A DNA stretch of 64,000 nucleotides, taken from positions 620,001 through 684,000 of the forward strand of contig NZ_CP020821.1 of the NCBI RefSeq assembly GCF_002105755.1, given 5' to 3'. The stretch is from Mycobacterium colombiense CECT 3035. Its GTDB lineage: Bacteria > Actinomycetota > Actinomycetes > Mycobacteriales > Mycobacteriaceae. The notes under the pieces were generated by a model. That model worked only from the letters and a program-made list of their open reading frames with translations, had not been told where the DNA came from and ran no database searches. Positions 32,990 through 43,277 of the stretch are shown here, one piece after another; within the stretch, counting starts at the first letter, position 1, and each line of letters begins with the position of its first letter. Position numbers and translations under genes: made by a program.

Positions 32990-33993
32990 CCCTGCCGCTA
33001 CTCGGCCCAATGTCGTTGTCGGGCTTTGAACATTCGTGGTTCTTCCTGTTCCTGCTCGTCGTCGTCGGGCTGGCCGCGCTCTACATCCTGATGCAGTTGG
33101 CGCGGCAGCGGCGCATGCTGCGCTTCGCCAACATGGAGCTGCTGGAAAGCGTTGCGCCCAAACGGCCTTCGACCTGGCGGCACGTGCCGGCCATTCTGCT
33201 CATCGCGTCGCTCGTGCTGTTCACCATCGCGATGGCGGGTCCGACGAACGACGTGCGGATCCCGCGCAACCGCGCGGTGGTGATGCTGGTCATCGACGTC
33301 TCGCAATCCATGCGCGCCACCGACGTGCAGCCCACCCGGATGGCGGCCGCCCAGGAGGCCGCCAAGCAGTTCGCCGACGAGCTGACCCCGGGCATCAACC
33401 TCGGGCTGATCGCCTATGCGGGCACCGCGACGGTGTTGGTATCGCCGACGACCAACCGCGAATCGACCAAGACCGCGCTGGACAAGTTGCAGTACGCGGA
33501 CCGCACCGCGACCGGCGAGGGCATCTTCACCGCCCTGCAGGCCATCGCGACGGTGGGCGCGGTGATCGGCGGGGGTGACAAGCCGCCGCCGGCGCGCATC
33601 GTGCTGTTCTCCGACGGCAAGGAGACGATGCCGACCAATCCGGACAACCCGAAAGGCGCCTTCACCGCCGCGCGAACCGCCAAGGACCAGGGCGTGCCGA
33701 TCTCGACCATTTCGTTCGGCACGCCCTACGGCTTCGTCGAGATCAACGACCAGCGCCAGCCGGTGCCCGTCGACGACGAGACGCTGAAGAAGGTCGCCCA
33801 GCTCTCGGGTGGAAACGCCTACAACGCAGCGTCATTGCAGGAACTCAAATCGGTGTACGCGACGCTGCAGCAGCAGATCGGCTACGAGACCATCAAGGGC
33901 GATGCCAGCGTGGGCTGGGTGCGGCTGGGTGCGGTGGTGCTGGCGCTGGCCGCGCTGGCGGCGTTGCTGATCAACCGGCGCCTGCCCACGTAG
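32986..33993 (+). CDS. VWA-domain membrane protein, Rv1481-like
   Basis: 335-residue membrane protein: two helices near the N-terminus (about 17-37 and 67-84), a periplasm- or cytosol-facing von Willebrand A domain with complete MIDAS DVSQS (104-108) plus the downstream Thr (TATGEG) and Asp (LFSDGKE), and a C-terminal helix ([16 protein letters not shown]). GTG start at 32986 overlaps the DUF58 stop (GTGA), giving exactly the 335 residues of Rv1481. Third member of the MoxR operon; likely substrate-presenting or Mg-dependent adaptor subunit. Confidence 0.93.
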   Translation: MTLPLLGPMSLSGFEHSWFFLFLLVVVGLAALYILMQLARQRRMLRFANMELLESVAPKRPSTWRHVPAILLIASLVLFTIAMAGPTNDVRIPRNRAVVMLVIDVSQSMRATDVQPTRMAAAQEAAKQFADELTPGINLGLIAYAGTATVLVSPTTNRESTKTALDKLQYADRTATGEGIFTALQAIATVGAVIGGGDKPPPARIVLFSDGKETMPTNPDNPKGAFTAARTAKDQGVPISTISFGTPYGFVEINDQRQPVPVDDETLKKVAQLSGGNAYNAASLQELKSVYATLQQQIGYETIKGDASVGWVRLGAVVLALAALAALLINRRLPT

Positions 33994-34011
33994 GTCTGCC
34001 CGCTTTTGGCC

Positions 34012-34071
34012 CGCGAGCGTAAGCGCACCGCGATTTTCGGCCCGAATTTCCACAGTGGGCTTACGCTCGCG
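34012..34071. repeat. Palindromic intergenic element, family B, copy 1
   Basis: About 60 bases with inverted arms CGCGAGCGTAAGC at 34012-34024 and its complement at 34059-34071, and a centre containing CGATTTTCGGCCCGAATTTCC. Two more copies are at 34945-35004 and 50962-51021. The stop codon TAA of the gene at 34061-34909 is inside the right arm. Confidence 0.8.
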
Positions 34072-34909
34072 AACCGCGGGCCTCGCGCACACGGCGGATG
34101 ATCTCGTCGCGGTGATGCTCCGCGATGACCCGCACGACGATCCACCCGTGACGTTCGATCGTCTCCAGCCGGCGGATGTCCTTGACGTACTGATAGCGAA
34201 TCGATCGATGCTGATCGCCGTCGTACTCCACGGCCACCTTGATGTCCTCCCAGCCCATGTCCAAATAGGCTTCTGCCCAACCCCATTCGTTGCGGACTGG
34301 AATCTGTGTCCGGGGAGCGGGAAACCCGGCCGCGATCAACAGCAGGCGCAGCCAGGTCTCCTTGGGGGACTGCGCTCCGCCGTCAACGAGTTCGAGGGCG
34401 GCGCGCGCGGCCTTCATGCCTCGGCGTCCGCGATACCGCTCGACCAGCAACTCGACGTCGGCCATCTTCAGATCGGTCGCCCGCACGAGGGCGTCGACCG
34501 CGGCGACCGCGGCACCCAGCTGGCATCGCCTGGCCAAATCGAGCGCGGTTCGAGCGGGCGTGGTGACGCGCATGTTGTCGACGACGGCGATCTCGTCGGC
34601 CTCGATGCGCTCTTCCCACACCTGCACGCCCGGCGCAGGCCACCGGTTGGTGTCGATGATCGCGGCGGGCAACGCCGGGTCGATCCACTTCGAGCCGTGC
34701 AGCGCCGAGGCCGAAAAGCCGGCGAGTATGCCGCGCTGGCGTGATCGCAACCAGCAGGCCTTCGCGCGCAACACCGCCGTCAGCTCGAGGTCGCCGGCCA
34801 CGTACACGTCTTTGTGCAGCGCCGTATACCGTCTGCGCAGCTCGTGCGGAGTCACAGCGCCGACGGCTAGGGCCTCGCTGCCCAAAAAGGGGCCTGTCAT
34901 GCCCGCCAT
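34061..34909 (-). CDS. AbiEi-like/DUF559 domain protein of unknown function
   Basis: About 282 residues, start taken at the ATG at 34909 (MAGMTGPFLGSEALAVG); 34933 and 34900 are alternatives. The N-terminal half resembles the AbiEi antitoxin-like winged-helix region (TPHELRRRYTALHKDVYVAG, AGFSASALHGSKWIDPA). The C-terminal half is a DUF559/Vsr-like restriction-endonuclease fold with the acidic core VAVEYDGDQHRS and RHGWIVVRVIAEH. No toxin partner is adjacent. Such genes are scattered through mycobacterial genomes. It is bracketed by two copies of family B palindrome, and its stop codon comes from one of them. The position corresponds to Rv1482c, though I cannot confirm orthology. Confidence 0.8.
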   Translation of the reverse strand: MAGMTGPFLGSEALAVGAVTPHELRRRYTALHKDVYVAGDLELTAVLRAKACWLRSRQRGILAGFSASALHGSKWIDPALPAAIIDTNRWPAPGVQVWEERIEADEIAVVDNMRVTTPARTALDLARRCQLGAAVAAVDALVRATDLKMADVELLVERYRGRRGMKAARAALELVDGGAQSPKETWLRLLLIAAGFPAPRTQIPVRNEWGWAEAYLDMGWEDIKVAVEYDGDQHRSIRYQYVKDIRRLETIERHGWIVVRVIAEHHRDEIIRRVREARGSRA

Positions 34910-34944
34910 GGGCGGAAGTGTGCTCCGCCACACCGACAGCGCTC

Positions 34945-35004
34945 CGCGAGCGTAAGCACACGGCGGAAATCCGGCCCGAAAGTCGCAGCCTGCTTACGCT
35001 CGCG
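34945..35004. repeat. Palindromic intergenic element, family B, copy 2
   Basis: Arms CGCGAGCGTAAGCA (34945-34958) and complement (34991-35004) around a centre with GAAATCCGGCCCGAAAG. It ends 54 bases before the mabA start and so lies within the mabA-inhA promoter region. Confidence 0.8.
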
Positions 35005-35041
35005 GTGCTAACAGGGGGAGATTTCAGGCCCACCGCAGCGA

Positions 35042-36653
<1,612 letters not shown>

Positions 36654-36659
36654 AGCCTA

Positions 36660-37697
36660 ATGGAATTCGACGCCGTCCTGCTGCTGTCCTTCGGTGGGCC
36701 GGAAGGTCCCGAGCAGGTTCGGCCGTTCCTGGAGAACGTCACCCGGGGCCGCAACGTGCCGCCGGAACGTCTCGATGACGTCGCCGAGCATTACCTGCAT
36801 TTCGGCGGGGTGTCGCCGATCAACGGGATCAACCTGGCGCTGATCGAGCAGTTGCGCGCCGAGCTCGAAGGCCGCGGGCTGGACCTGCCGGTCTACTTCG
36901 GTAACCGCAACTGGGAGCCCTACGTCGAAGACACCGTCGCGACGATGCGGGACAACGGAATTCGCCGGGCCGCGGTATTCACCACGTCGGCGTGGAGCGG
37001 CTATTCCAGCTGCACGCAATACGTCGAGGACATCGCGCGAGCGCGCGAGGCGGCCGGGCCCGATGCGCCCGAACTGGTCAAGCTGCGGCCCTATTTCGAC
37101 CACCCGCGGTTCGTGCAGATCTTCGCCGACACCATCGGTGCGGCGTCGGGCGCGCTGACGGCCAAACAACAGGCGGGCGCGCGGCTGGTGTTCACCGCGC
37201 ATTCCATCCCGGTGGCCGCCGACGACCGGCTGGGCCCGCGGCTGTACAGCCGCCAAGTCGCCTATGCCGCAAGCCTTGTGGCGGCCGCCGCGGGATACCC
37301 GGAGTACGACCTGGCGTGGCAGTCCCGGTCGGGGCCGCCGCAGGTTCCATGGCTGGAGCCCGACGTCGCCGACCATCTCGCCGCGCTGGCGCGGGCGGGC
37401 ACCGAGGCCGTCATAATCTGCCCGATCGGGTTTGTGGCCGACCACATCGAGGTGGTGTGGGACCTCGACAACGAGCTGGCGGCCCAGGCGCAGGCGGCGG
37501 GCGTGGCGATGGTGCGGGCCTCGACCCCCAACGCCCACCCGCGTTTCGCGCAGCTGGCGGCCGACCTGATCGACGAGCTGCGCGACGGCCGGACGCCCGA
37601 GAGGGTGACCGGGCCGGACCCGGTGCCGGGCTGCCTGGCCAGCGTCAACGGCGCGCCATGCCGGCCGCCGCACTGCGCGGCCGGCACTTACACCTAG
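36660..37697 (+). CDS. cpfC: Coproporphyrin III ferrochelatase CpfC (HemZ)
   Basis: Inserts iron into coproporphyrin III in the coproporphyrin-dependent heme pathway of actinobacteria. 345 residues; ATG at 36660 ([20 protein letters not shown]), six bases after inhA. The catalytic histidine is in [10 protein letters not shown] and the acidic partner in [10 protein letters not shown]. Cysteines C325, C334 and C339 near the C-terminus ([16 protein letters not shown]) fit the 2Fe-2S cluster of actinobacterial ferrochelatases. Last gene of the mabA-inhA operon; the 3' end overlaps the convergent gene by four bases. Rv1485 orthologue. Confidence 0.95.
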   Translation: MEFDAVLLLSFGGPEGPEQVRPFLENVTRGRNVPPERLDDVAEHYLHFGGVSPINGINLALIEQLRAELEGRGLDLPVYFGNRNWEPYVEDTVATMRDNGIRRAAVFTTSAWSGYSSCTQYVEDIARAREAAGPDAPELVKLRPYFDHPRFVQIFADTIGAASGALTAKQQAGARLVFTAHSIPVAADDRLGPRLYSRQVAYAASLVAAAAGYPEYDLAWQSRSGPPQVPWLEPDVADHLAALARAGTEAVIICPIGFVADHIEVVWDLDNELAAQAQAAGVAMVRASTPNAHPRFAQLAADLIDELRDGRTPERVTGPDPVPGCLASVNGAPCRPPHCAAGTYT

Positions 37698-38638
37698 TCG
37701 CCCCAGGCGGAATGCAGGATCGCGGTCACGGCCGCCATCCGCGCCGAACGCACCACGGCGGTCAGCGGTCGCAACGCATCGCTGGCGATGCGCGCCTCAG
37801 ACGACGACTGCGTTCCCAGCGGCTCCACGCCGGCGGCGACGGGAGCGGTGAACCGGTCCGGGGAGTCGGATCGGCTCAGGCCCGCGCTGACCGCGATGAT
37901 GGCGTCGACGTGTGCGGCGTTCTCCAGCACCCGCAGCGCGCGCGTCGGCGCATGGTCGGGAATGCGGTGTTGCCGTGCGGATTCCAGCAGTTGCTCGACC
38001 AGTCCGCGCGGGTCGTCGACGTCGGCCGCGGCGGCTCCCAGCCCGATGGCGCCCAGCGCGTCGGCGGCCGAGCGCACCGCCGACCGCAGCGTGTACTCGG
38101 CGTCGCCGAGCTCGTAGTGGTCCAGCACGGGCGCGCCGGGCAGCGAGTACACCGTCCAGGTCAGCGCGCACAGCTCGGCCAGCCGCGTCTCGTAGTCCTC
38201 GGGCGCGTCCTCGTCGTCCTCGTAGGAGAATTCGGGCACCAAGCCGACGGCGGTGGCGGGGTTGCGGGGATTGGCGATGATGACTGCCTCACCGGCCGCC
38301 AGCGCGTCCCGCTCGAACTGCGTCCCGGGGGCCAGCCCGCGCACATCGCCGGGTACCGGCAAAACCACGTTGATCGTCCCGCGCATCACGCCGAGCGCAT
38401 CCGACGGCGATGCCGGCCGGCCGATCGCGGCGCGCAATGTCTGCAGCAGCGTGACCGTTCCGGCGTCGTGCACGTCCGGCCAGGGCAGCCCGGTGTGGCC
38501 CGCGGCGACGGCATCATACGCGGTCACCGATTGCTTTGGCGCCCAAACGGATAACGCGTCCAGGACGTCGTCGGGCGCGGCCTTTCCGGCGAGCCAGGCA
38601 TTGGCCCACAGGGACAGCGAAACACTGGGACACCACAC
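37694..38638 (-). CDS. Conserved hypothetical protein, Rv1486c-like
   Basis: About 314 residues, with GTG start at 38638 ([20 protein letters not shown]), chosen because the M. tuberculosis homologue begins there; the open frame extends a little further to 38680. Soluble, Ala-rich, acidic patch [14 protein letters not shown] in the middle. No catalytic motif recognised. Convergent with cpfC (4-base overlap) and divergent from the NfeD gene with 57 bases between the starts. Confidence 0.85.
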   Translation of the reverse strand: MWCPSVSLSLWANAWLAGKAAPDDVLDALSVWAPKQSVTAYDAVAAGHTGLPWPDVHDAGTVTLLQTLRAAIGRPASPSDALGVMRGTINVVLPVPGDVRGLAPGTQFERDALAAGEAVIIANPRNPATAVGLVPEFSYEDDEDAPEDYETRLAELCALTWTVYSLPGAPVLDHYELGDAEYTLRSAVRSAADALGAIGLGAAAADVDDPRGLVEQLLESARQHRIPDHAPTRALRVLENAAHVDAIIAVSAGLSRSDSPDRFTAPVAAGVEPLGTQSSSEARIASDALRPLTAVVRSARMAAVTAILHSAWGD

Positions 38639-38695
38639 GATCACGCAGTGTAGTTGTTTTGCCCGGCAAAGGCGGATCACGCGTATTCTTGCCGC

Positions 38696-39133
38696 ATGCC
38701 CGCCGCGCTGCTTTGGCTAATATTCGCGCTGGTGCTGGCCGGTGCGGAGGCGCTCACCGGTCATTTGTTTTTGGTGATGCTCGGTGGGGGCGCACTGGCC
38801 GCCTCGCTAACCAGCTGGGTGACCGACTTGCCGGTGTGGGCGAACGGCGCGGTGTTCCTGGTGGTCTCGGTGCTGCTGCTGGTGCTGGTGCGCCCGCCGC
38901 TGAAGCGACGGCTGACGCCGGCCGGAATGCCGCGCTTGGGAATCGAGGCGCTGCAGGGCAAGACCGCGCTGGTGCTCGAGCGGGTCGCGCGTGACGAGGG
39001 CCAGGTGAAACTCGACGGCCAGGTGTGGTCGGCGCGCCCGCTTGACGACGGCGAGGTCTACGAACCTGGCGAGCCGGTCACCGTCATGCAGATCGACGGG
39101 GCCACCGCGGTGGTCTTCAGGAGCAGTCTGTAG
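38696..39133 (+). CDS. NfeD-like membrane protein, Rv1487-like
   Basis: 145-residue NfeD-family protein: three membrane helices ([48 protein letters not shown]) and a C-terminal OB-fold ([13 protein letters not shown] to IDGATAVVF). ATG at 38696; the 14 codons upstream in frame are not conserved. NfeD proteins pair with stomatin-like SPFH proteins in membrane microdomain quality control, and the SPFH gene follows after 44 bases. Rv1487 orthologue. Confidence 0.92.
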   Translation: MPAALLWLIFALVLAGAEALTGHLFLVMLGGGALAASLTSWVTDLPVWANGAVFLVVSVLLLVLVRPPLKRRLTPAGMPRLGIEALQGKTALVLERVARDEGQVKLDGQVWSARPLDDGEVYEPGEPVTVMQIDGATAVVFRSSL

Positions 39134-39177
39134 CGGCGGCAGGCGAAGCCGCCGAGGACTGAGAGAGAGGAAGTCCG

Positions 39178-40311
39178 ATGCAAGGTGCGGTTGCTGGTTT
39201 GGTGCTGCTGGCCGTCCTGGTGATCTTCGCGATCGTCGTGGTGGCCAAGTCGGTGGCGCTGATACCTCAGGCAGAGGCGGCGGTGATCGAACGGCTGGGG
39301 CGATACAGCCGCACGGTCAGCGGGCAACTGACGCTGTTGATTCCGTTCATCGATCGGGTTCGCGCCCGGGTGGATCTGCGCGAGCGAGTGGTGTCGTTCC
39401 CCCCGCAGCCGGTGATCACCGAGGACAACCTGACGTTGAACATCGACACGGTGGTCTACTTCCAGGTCACCGTGCCGCAGGCGGCGGTCTACGAGATCAG
39501 CAACTACATCGTCGGCGTCGAGCAGCTCACCACCACCACGCTGCGCAACGTCGTCGGCGGCATGACGCTCGAGCAGACGCTGACGTCGCGCGACCAGATC
39601 AACGGGCAGCTGCGCGGCGTGCTCGACGAGGCGACGGGCCGGTGGGGGTTGCGGGTCGCCCGGGTCGAATTGCGCAGCATCGACCCGCCGCCGTCGATCC
39701 AGGCGTCGATGGAAAAGCAGATGAAGGCCGACCGCGAGAAGCGGGCGATGATCCTGACCGCCGAGGGCATGCGCGAGGCGGCGATCAAGGAGGCGGAGGG
39801 CCAAAAGCAGGCGCAGATCCTGGCCGCCGAGGGCGCCAAGCAGGCCGCGATCCTGGCTGCCGAGGCCGAGCGGCAGTCCCGGATGCTGCGCGCCCAGGGT
39901 GAACGCGCGGCGGCGTACCTGCAGGCGCAGGGCCAGGCCAAGGCGATCGAGAAGACGTTCGCGGCGATCAAGGCCGGCCGGCCCACCCCCGAGATGCTGG
40001 CCTACCAGTATCTGCAGACGCTGCCGGAGATGGCGCGCGGCGACGCCAACAAGGTGTGGGTGGTGCCCAGCGATTTCAACGCGGCCTTGCAGGGATTCAC
40101 CAAGCTGTTGGGGACCCCGGACCAGGACGGGGTGTTCCGCTTCCAGCCGTCGCCCGTCGATGACGCGCCCAAGCACAGCGCCGACGACGACGCCGATGTC
40201 GCCGACTGGTTCTCCACCGAAACCGACCCCGCCATCGCCCAGGCGGTGGCCAAGGCGGAGGCGATCGCCCGCCAGCCGGCGGATGGCCCGGCGGGGGAGT
40301 TGACTCCCTAG
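39178..40311 (+). CDS. SPFH/stomatin-family membrane protein, Rv1488-like
   Basis: 377-residue prohibitin/stomatin (band 7) protein, one N-terminal membrane helix (VAGLVLLAVLVIFAIVVVA), SPFH domain (IPQAEAAVIERLGRYSRTV to ELRSIDPPPSI) and long Ala/Glu/Lys-rich coiled coil (about 180-270, with AEGMREAAIKEAEGQKQAQ). Acidic C-terminal tail. GAGAGAGGAAG-type ribosome site before the ATG. Likely forms oligomeric scaffolds in the plasma membrane with the NfeD partner. Rv1488 orthologue. Confidence 0.93.
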   Translation: MQGAVAGLVLLAVLVIFAIVVVAKSVALIPQAEAAVIERLGRYSRTVSGQLTLLIPFIDRVRARVDLRERVVSFPPQPVITEDNLTLNIDTVVYFQVTVPQAAVYEISNYIVGVEQLTTTTLRNVVGGMTLEQTLTSRDQINGQLRGVLDEATGRWGLRVARVELRSIDPPPSIQASMEKQMKADREKRAMILTAEGMREAAIKEAEGQKQAQILAAEGAKQAAILAAEAERQSRMLRAQGERAAAYLQAQGQAKAIEKTFAAIKAGRPTPEMLAYQYLQTLPEMARGDANKVWVVPSDFNAALQGFTKLLGTPDQDGVFRFQPSPVDDAPKHSADDDADVADWFSTETDPAIAQAVAKAEAIARQPADGPAGELTP

Positions 40312-40320
40312 GATTAGCGC

Positions 40321-40677
40321 ATGAGTGTGTTGACTTCCCCGAAGACCTACACCGCGCTCGGCGTGTTCCACGCGGTCGACGCGGTTGCGTGCGGCGTCCA
40401 GGTGGCCCCGATCAAGAAGGTCCTCGACGACGTGGGCGTCCCGGAGAACATCCGGCCGGTGCTGCCGGCGGTGAAGGCCGCCGCCGCGGTCGGTTTGCTG
40501 TCGGTGCACCGCTTTCCGGCGCTGGCGCGGTTGACGACGGCGATGCTGACGTTGTACTTCGTGCTGGCGGTCGGCGCGCACGTTCGGGTGCGCGACAAGG
40601 TCGTCAACGGCCTTCCGGCCGCGCTGTTTCTGGCGCTGGTCGCCGGGATGACGATCAAGGGACCGGACCAGGGTTAG
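40321..40677 (+). CDS. Small membrane protein, DoxX-like, Rv1489-like
   Basis: 118 residues with about four hydrophobic helices (LGVFHAVDAVACG, AVKAAAAVGLLS, LTTAMLTLYFVLAVG, AALFLALVAGMT), DoxX-like family. Nine bases after the SPFH gene, probably co-transcribed; overlaps the convergent reductase gene by four bases. Function unknown. Confidence 0.85.
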   Translation: MSVLTSPKTYTALGVFHAVDAVACGVQVAPIKKVLDDVGVPENIRPVLPAVKAAAAVGLLSVHRFPALARLTTAMLTLYFVLAVGAHVRVRDKVVNGLPAALFLALVAGMTIKGPDQG

Positions 40678-41150
40678 TCGAGGCGCAACTCGACCAGCGG
40701 CAGCGGGGTGTCGGTGTCGGTGATCGGCACGCCGAGCGTCTCCTCGAGCACCGGGCGCATCTTGTCCCAGGCTTTGCGATGGCGGCTGACGTAGGCGGAA
40801 AGCGTGCGGTCGGCCTGCTGCTGGTCGAGGACGCGCGCGGTGGCGGGCCTGGGTGCGTGGCTGCCGGCGTAGACCCGAACCCGGGGATTGGCTTCAATGT
40901 TGCGGAACCACTGGGCTTTTCGGCCGAAACCCGAGGCGACGACGTAGGCGTCGGGCGACGGGTGGTCGAGAACTTCCAGCACCACGAAGCGCGGTTCACC
41001 GGATTTGCGGCCGATGTGCTCGAGCATCAGGATCCGCGAGCCGAACAGCGCGCCGGCGCGGGCCTTATAGATCCAGATCGGTGCGCGCATCAGGCGTCGC
41101 GACCGCAGCACGCGTGCGCCGGCGTTGACGAAAAGGGTTGTGTTGGACAC
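40674..41150 (-). CDS. F420-dependent nitroreductase-family (deazaflavin-dependent) oxidoreductase
   Basis: 158-residue split-barrel protein of the Ddn/F420H2-dependent quinone reductase family. N-terminal helix plus the family patterns LMLEHIGRKSGEPRFVVLE, YVVASGFGRKAQWFRNIEAN and VRVYAGSH. Members use F420H2 to reduce quinones or nitro compounds at the membrane. It lies 19 bases downstream of a TetR gene on the same strand, so it is probably the regulated target. Substrate unknown. Confidence 0.88.
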   Translation of the reverse strand: MSNTTLFVNAGARVLRSRRLMRAPIWIYKARAGALFGSRILMLEHIGRKSGEPRFVVLEVLDHPSPDAYVVASGFGRKAQWFRNIEANPRVRVYAGSHAPRPATARVLDQQQADRTLSAYVSRHRKAWDKMRPVLEETLGVPITDTDTPLPLVELRLD

Positions 41151-41169
41151 CTTTACCTCCGTTTCTCTT

Positions 41170-41793
41170 TCAGCTGCCGATCAGTCCGTCGCGATAGATG
41201 GCGAAGACCTCGCCGGCCCACCGCCGCATCCCCTCCTCCGAGAGCGGATCCACTCCGAGCGCCTCGGTGAGGCGCGGCCGCAGTGTCAGCACCGCGAGGT
41301 CGTTGACAAGTAGAAACGCCGCCCGCACCGCCGCGTCCGCACCGCGACTGGCGGTGCCGACCGCGACCATGGCGTCAAGGGTGGTTTGGCTGAGCCGGAA
41401 TAGCCGGTCGAACAATGCCGACCCGGCGCTGCCTCCATTGATCAGCAGCCGGCTCAGGTATGCCGGGATCGGCGAGTCGGGCGGCAGGTAAGTCGCCAGG
41501 CCGTCGAGCAGGCTCGGCACTGCGGTGGGCTCGAGCCCGACCACGGCGGTCTGCTCGGTCATCTTCGTCAGCAGCACTTCGAAGGTGGCGACGACGTGAT
41601 TGTCGACGATCTCGACGAGCCCGTCTTTCGAGCCGTAATGCCTGATGAGCAGGGCTGGTGAAACGCCCGCCGCGTTCGCTATGTCGCGCAGGGTGACCGC
41701 GTCGGGGCCGCGCTCGGCGAACAGACGCAGCGCTTCGTCGCGGATCCGCGCCCGTGCCGTGCGGTCGTCGGGAAGTGGTGAATGCACGTTCAC
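41170..41793 (-). CDS. TetR-family transcriptional regulator
   Basis: 207 residues, GTG start at 41793 (MNVHSPLPDDRTARARIRDE). HTH in AVTLRDIANAAGVSPALLIRHYGSKDGLVE; helical ligand domain follows. The leading gene of a two-gene operon with the F420-dependent reductase. A perfect 14-base palindrome (41799-41812) starts six bases upstream of the start codon and is probably its own operator; this implies a very short or absent leader. Confidence 0.9.
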   Translation of the reverse strand: MNVHSPLPDDRTARARIRDEALRLFAERGPDAVTLRDIANAAGVSPALLIRHYGSKDGLVEIVDNHVVATFEVLLTKMTEQTAVVGLEPTAVPSLLDGLATYLPPDSPIPAYLSRLLINGGSAGSALFDRLFRLSQTTLDAMVAVGTASRGADAAVRAAFLLVNDLAVLTLRPRLTEALGVDPLSEEGMRRWAGEVFAIYRDGLIGS

Positions 41794-41798
41794 AATTA

Positions 41799-41812
41799 TA
41801 AACAGATGTTTA
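41799..41812. promoter_or_regulatory. Palindromic operator upstream of the TetR gene
   Basis: TAAACAGATGTTTA, a 6+2+6 perfect inverted repeat in an AT-rich patch just upstream of the tetR start. Size and position are typical of an autoregulatory TetR operator. Confidence 0.65.
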
Positions 41813-41857
41813 CACGCAGGCTGCGAGTCGACCGCCGCGCAATGGTGGTGGCCCGAC

Positions 41858-41900
41858 GCCTGTCGCCGTCACGGTTTCGGGCATCGTGACGGCGACAGGC
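41858..41900. terminator. Perfect 16-base inverted repeat after the proline-rich gene
   Basis: GCCTGTCGCCGTCACG at 41858-41873 and its exact complement at 41885-41900, 11-base loop, starting eight bases past the stop of the leftward gene at 41908. It is likely a terminator isolating that gene from tetR; no T-run. Confidence 0.6.
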
Positions 41901-41907
41901 TCGGTGG

Positions 41908-42303
41908 TCAGGGGCGCGGCGTGGGCGACGCAGGCGTCGGCGCCGGCGGTGTCGGGAGTCCCTCGCCCGGGGGCGGCGGCCAGAAGCCGCGCGGGGGCGC
42001 CGGCGGCCCGGGCGGGGCGAATCCGAAACCACCCGGCATCGGCCCGCCCATCGGCGGGGGCGGCGGACCGTGAAACGGCGCCGCGAACCCCGGCGGCGGC
42101 CCGGGAGGCGGCGGCGGGGGCGGCCCGACGCTGACGATCCAGGCGAAGGCGATCGCCGCGACGGTGCCGACCGCGCCGAGCAGCACGCCCGCGACGCCGG
42201 CGCCGATCACCACGCCGGTGGGATGGCGGCGCCGCTCGGGTGCCTGGTGGGCGACCGGCGCCGGCGCCGGTGGATTGGTGTTGATGTCGTCGTTCGTGGT
42301 CAT
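41908..42303 (-). CDS. Proline-rich single-pass membrane protein
   Basis: 131 residues: a 29-residue cytosolic N-terminus (MTTNDDINTNPPAPAPVAH), one membrane helix (TGVVIGAGVAGVLLGAVGTV), then about 70 residues that are almost half proline with Gly and Phe (GPPPPPMGGPMPGGFGF). No domain. Such proteins are usual in mycobacterial envelopes and hard to assign. It is divergent from the two-component system at 42567, and a CTGAAG direct repeat lies 24 bases upstream of its start, so it may be a target of that system. Confidence 0.75.
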   Translation of the reverse strand: MTTNDDINTNPPAPAPVAHQAPERRRHPTGVVIGAGVAGVLLGAVGTVAAIAFAWIVSVGPPPPPPPGPPPGFAAPFHGPPPPPMGGPMPGGFGFAPPGPPAPPRGFWPPPPGEGLPTPPAPTPASPTPRP

Positions 42304-42326
42304 GCCACGGACGTTAAGAGCCGGGG

Positions 42327-42343
42327 CTGAAGTGGATCTGAAG
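42327..42343 (+). promoter_or_regulatory. CTGAAG direct repeat, site 1 (putative response-regulator box)
   Basis: CTGAAGTGGATCTGAAG, two identical hexamers 11 bases apart, 24 bases upstream of the proline-rich membrane protein start. The one-turn phasing is what OmpR/PhoB-type dimers recognise. Confidence 0.55.
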
Positions 42344-42410
42344 AAATCAGCCGCCTGAACGAATGGACCTCATCCGTCACAGTGGCCACCGGAAAAGGCC
42401 AACACCCTTT

Positions 42411-42478
42411 TGCCCGCCTTGGAGCGACAACGCGGTGACGTCAGGGCTCAGGCGAGGTTGTCGCTCAGAGGCGGGCAA
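42411..42478. repeat. Palindromic intergenic element, family A, copy 2
   Basis: Arms TGCCCGCCTTGGAGCGACAA (42411-42430) and the complement of TGCCCGCCTCTGAGCGACAA (42459-42478), differing at two positions. The same arm sequence frames the element at 4393-4473, but the centre differs (GCGGTGACGTCAGGGCTCAG here). Confidence 0.7.
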
Positions 42479-42527
42479 TCGGCACATACCTCTCCCTCTG
42501 TGACGAAGATGAGGGGATGCCAAAGGC

Positions 42528-42544
42528 CTTCAGGTTCGCTTCAG
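42528..42544 (-). promoter_or_regulatory. CTGAAG direct repeat, site 2
   Basis: On the minus strand it reads CTGAAGCGAACCTGAAG, again two perfect hexamers with a five-base spacer, 22 bases upstream of the response-regulator start. Probably autoregulation. Confidence 0.6.
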
Positions 42545-42566
42545 CACCGGTGCCGACAATGGGGGT

Positions 42567-43277
42567 ATGACGGTTTGCGCACGTGCCGGCGGCGACTTCA
42601 GCGTCGGCACGCCGCGGGTGCTGGTCGTCGAAGACTCCGAGACCATCCGGGAGATGGTCAGCGAGGCGCTCGCCGATGTCGGCTATCACACCGACACCCG
42701 CCGCGACGGCGAAGGCCTGGAAGAGGTTCTCGACGGGATGCGGCCCGACCTGGTGGTGCTCGACGTCATGCTGCCGGGGCGCGACGGGTTCGAATTGATC
42801 GACGTCGTCCGCGAATGGGGTGACATCGGGATCGTCCTGATCACGGCGCGCGACGGACTGCCCGATCGGCTGCGCGGACTCGACGGCGGGGCCGACGATT
42901 ACGTCATCAAGCCGTTCGAGCTGGCCGAACTGGTGTCGCGGGTCGGCGCGGTGCTGCGCCGCCGCGGCCGGCTGTCCCAGGTGATCCAGGTGGGCGACGT
43001 CACCCTGGACCTCGGCGCCGGCGTGGCCGCGCGCGGCGGTCACCGGCTGGATCTGACCGCGACCGAGCTGCGGGTGCTGGCTTTCCTCGTGGAGCAGCGC
43101 GGCCGGATCGTCAGCGCGGGCCAGATCCTGAACGGGGTGTGGGGCTACGACGCCTACGACCCGAACCTGGTCCAAGTTCATGTCAGCGGGCTGCGGCGCA
43201 AGCTCGAGGCGCACGGGCCGCGGATCCTGCACACCGTGCGCGGCATCGGTTACCGGCTGCGGGCCGAGCGGTCATGA
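42567..43277 (+). CDS. OmpR-family response regulator
   Basis: 236 residues. Receiver domain (about 17-130) with acidic pocket VVEDSE, phospho-acceptor D66 in LVVLDVMLPG, switch residue Thr in LITARDG and K115 in YVIKPFE. The C-terminal winged helix (about 140-233) has LDLTATELRVLAFL and the recognition region YDPNLVQVHVSGLRRKLE. The ATGA overlap with the kinase gene couples translation. The signal is unknown; the orthologue is not obvious in the tal-lipL block of M. tuberculosis, so this TCS is probably an accessory insertion. Direct repeats CTGAAG-N5-CTGAAG near the promoter are a plausible binding site. Confidence 0.93.
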   Translation: MTVCARAGGDFSVGTPRVLVVEDSETIREMVSEALADVGYHTDTRRDGEGLEEVLDGMRPDLVVLDVMLPGRDGFELIDVVREWGDIGIVLITARDGLPDRLRGLDGGADDYVIKPFELAELVSRVGAVLRRRGRLSQVIQVGDVTLDLGAGVAARGGHRLDLTATELRVLAFLVEQRGRIVSAGQILNGVWGYDAYDPNLVQVHVSGLRRKLEAHGPRILHTVRGIGYRLRAERS

